A stretch of DNA of 7,275 nt from Promethearchaeota archaeon (GTDB lineage Archaea > Asgardarchaeota > Lokiarchaeia > Sigynarchaeales > SOKP01). The stretch is taken from positions 1-7,275 of the forward strand of contig DAOUUT010000192.1 in the NCBI GenBank assembly GCA_030668025.1, given 5' to 3'. Of the stretch, positions 6,547 through 7,275 are shown one piece after another. Position numbers and translations under genes: made by a program. Numbering within the stretch: the stretch's first letter is position 1; each line of letters starts with the position of its first letter. The notes beneath the pieces were generated by a model, which searched no databases, was not told the origin of the DNA, and was given only the letters and a program-made list of their open reading frames with translations.

Positions 6547-6582
6547 ATGTCATATCTTCAATTAGCTCTGCCACGCTTTTAA

Positions 6583-6601
6583 AAGAGTGAACTCTTGAGT
6601 T
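6583..6601 (+). repeat. Overlapping short palindromes after the fusion gene
   Basis: AAGAG (6583-6587) pairs with CTCTT (6592-6596) around a TGAA loop. The overlapping AACTCTTGAGTT (6590-6601) is a perfect 12-bp palindrome. The second arm is followed by only four T, so a hairpin terminator is possible but weak; a protein-binding palindrome is the alternative. A palindrome of this size is not very unlikely by chance in 500 bp of AT-rich DNA. Confidence 0.3.
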
Positions 6602-6626
6602 TTGTAAAAAAAATTGAGAATTGGGA

Positions 6627-6735
6627 GATAAAAGCAAATAATTCTCCAATACTGGCTAAAAAAAAATGAGTTTTTTCAAATTTGCCGAAAATAATTTGAA
6701 TATCTAGCTAAATAATCCCCCATTTTGCTTTTATC
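6627..6735. repeat. 12-bp perfect inverted repeat enclosing a hairpin
   Basis: GATAAAAGCAAA (6627-6638) is repeated as its exact reverse complement at 6724-6735, 85 bases apart. Within the enclosed stretch, TTCAAATT (6675-6682) and AATTTGAA (6693-6700) form a perfect 8-bp stem with a 10-base loop. A third pair, GAGAATT (6616-6622) with AATTCTC (6640-6646), would compete with the outer stem. The arrangement could be a structured 3' untranslated region or small RNA, or the ends of a decayed tiny mobile element. No target-site duplication is evident. Confidence 0.35.
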
Positions 6736-6742
6736 GTAATTT

Positions 6743-6865
6743 ATGCTATATGTTAAGTTTTTTATAATAATTGGGGCTACATATTCTGAGTTTAATGATG
6801 AAAAAAATCAGAAAAAATTTATCTTTCTAAAGACACTCATATTTAAATTTATTGTTCGAAATTGA
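6743..6865 (+). CDS. 40-codon open frame, doubtful
   Basis: ATG at 6743 runs to TGA at 6863-6865. The product starts with a hydrophobic stretch (MLYVKFFIIIGATY) followed by a Lys-rich polar part and a second hydrophobic/basic end. No Shine-Dalgarno site is present, a stop lies two codons upstream, and the composition is what AT-rich filler gives by chance. It is listed only because it is the longest frame in the gap. Confidence 0.12.
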   Translation: MLYVKFFIIIGATYSEFNDEKNQKKFIFLKTLIFKFIVRN

Positions 6866-6954
6866 GACTAACAACACGAAAAAAAGTTAGAAGAGAATAG
6901 TTTAAAAAGATGAATTGAGTATATTTTATAAAGAAGTTAAGTTTGAGGTAGCAA

Positions 6955-7026
6955 ATGATTATTTATTTATATCAACATTTATTTGAACAAAAAATAATCA
7001 ATTTTCTATATTTAAGCAAATATTAA
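6955..7026 (+). CDS. 23-codon micro-ORF with a good ribosome binding site, doubtful
   Basis: GAGGT at 6945-6949 is one of the best Shine-Dalgarno matches in the window and lies 5 bases before the ATG at 6955. The frame ends at TAA 7024-7026. The product begins MIIYLYQHLFEQKIINF and is hydrophobic/aromatic with no known match. It ends 63 bases before the ATG of the right-edge gene, so it could be a leader peptide for that gene. A TATA-like ATTTTATAAA near 6923-6932 lies too close to place the Shine-Dalgarno site safely within the transcript, so real translation is uncertain. Confidence 0.2.
   Translation: MIIYLYQHLFEQKIINFLYLSKY
7007..7015 (+). promoter_or_regulatory. Possible TATA box of the right-edge gene
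   Basis: TATATTTAA is about 80 bases before the ATG at 7090 and would give a leader of roughly 55 bases. No Shine-Dalgarno site is seen in that leader, and the whole area is AT-rich, so the assignment is weak. Confidence 0.22.
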
Positions 7027-7089
7027 ATTTAATTTCTTAATCTGCTTTTCATTAAATGAAAATAAAAATCATAAATTAAAAAATCTAGT

Positions 7090-7275
7090 ATGACTGACGA
7101 AATCAAAGAAGAACCGGAAAAAACAGAAGACAAATCAGAAAAAGATGTTGAAAAAATTGATAAAGAGTATTTATCAAAGGCTAAAGATTCAAGAGATTTA
7201 ATAGATAAGAAACTTAGAACGTTTGAAAATAGTATTGAAGATATTTCTGACACAATAAAAAATGGTGAAGCTGAA
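7090..7275 (+). CDS. Highly charged, probably helical protein (partial, 3' end outside window)
   Basis: ATG at 7090 opens a frame of 62 codons that is still open at the window edge, so the gene continues to the right. The first 25 residues are almost entirely Glu, Lys and Asp (beginning MTDEIKEEPEKTEDK), a likely disordered acidic/basic leader. From about residue 26, hydrophobic residues appear at helical spacing (YLSKAKDSRDLIDKKLRTFE, then SIEDISDTI), which suggests the start of a coiled coil. No family can be named from this piece. Codon use is gene-like. The ATG has no Shine-Dalgarno site, and the first in-frame Met fits best. A minus-strand frame over the same bases is only the mirror of this gene. 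Confidence 0.72.
   Translation, partial: MTDEIKEEPEKTEDKSEKDVEKIDKEYLSKAKDSRDLIDKKLRTFENSIEDISDTIKNGEAE

Larger units (their letters stand above)
6547..7089. other. Long AT-rich intergenic region with inverted repeats and micro-ORFs
   Basis: This gap of 543 bp lies between two plus-strand genes. It contains no gene of normal size. The first half (6583-6735) is dense in inverted repeats, listed separately. Runs of six T at 6671-6676 and near 6755-6760 on the plus strand could end transcription from the fusion gene. The second half has two very short reading frames, 40 codons from 6743 and 23 codons from 6955, and a TATA-like stretch at 7007-7015 that may serve the right-edge gene. No tRNA, C/D-box RNA or CRISPR repeat was recognised. 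Confidence 0.5.

Noticed and set aside
6795..6801. ATGATGA resembling the C box of a C/D-box guide RNA
   Set aside because: No CTGA D box follows at a suitable distance, and no C'/D' pair is present, so the match is probably chance in AT-rich sequence.
7029..7253. 74-codon minus-strand open frame at the right edge
   Set aside because: It is very rich in Ser, Leu and Phe, as expected for the reverse of a Glu/Lys-rich gene, and it lies opposite the plus-strand frame from 7090, which is open to the edge and better supported.
1..7275. CRISPR array, tRNA, rRNA, insertion sequence or defence system
   Set aside because: No spaced direct repeats, cloverleaf-like segments, ribosomal RNA stretches, transposase or recognisable defence proteins were found in the sequence or in the translated frames.

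Overview
The window reads as chromosomal DNA of an AT-rich archaeon, with an Asgard (Lokiarchaeia-like) lineage as my best guess. Directly visible support is a low GC content, TATA-like boxes about 24-36 bp upstream of several start codons, few and weak Shine-Dalgarno sites, and poly-T runs on the sense strand just after a gene. The lineage guess itself is inference from general protein flavour (lysine/isoleucine-rich archaeal proteins, an archaeal-style metallophosphoesterase, an amidohydrolase-YjbQ fusion) and no marker gene is present to prove it.

Layout, left to right. Positions 3-179 (+) hold the cysteine-rich C-terminal tail of a gene that begins outside the window. Positions 180-392 have no convincing gene, only a short reading frame on the minus strand that resembles a gene remnant. 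A 79-residue acidic protein with two Cys pairs lies at 393-632 (-), with its own TATA box. Poly-T tracts at 685-715 separate it from a nitronate monooxygenase-family FMN enzyme at 733-1767 (-). A divergent gap of about 230 bp contains a possible remnant of a membrane-protein tail. Then come a PfkB-family sugar kinase at 2002-2967 (+) and, meeting it tail to tail with a 2-bp gap, a 661-residue calcineurin-like metallophosphoesterase at 2970-4955 (-). A 121-bp divergent promoter region leads to a 489-residue fusion protein at 5077-6546 (+), in which an amidohydrolase-like barrel that appears to have lost its metal ligands is joined to a YjbQ/UPF0047 domain. A gap of more than 500 bp (6547-7089) is rich in inverted repeats and micro-ORFs. 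The right edge cuts a gene for a highly charged, probably helical protein starting at 7090 (+).

The genes alternate in strand and most seem to have their own promoter, so I see no operon and no shared pathway. There is no CRISPR array, tRNA, rRNA, insertion sequence or recognisable defence locus. The item most worth following up is the fusion protein, followed by the inverted-repeat region downstream of it.
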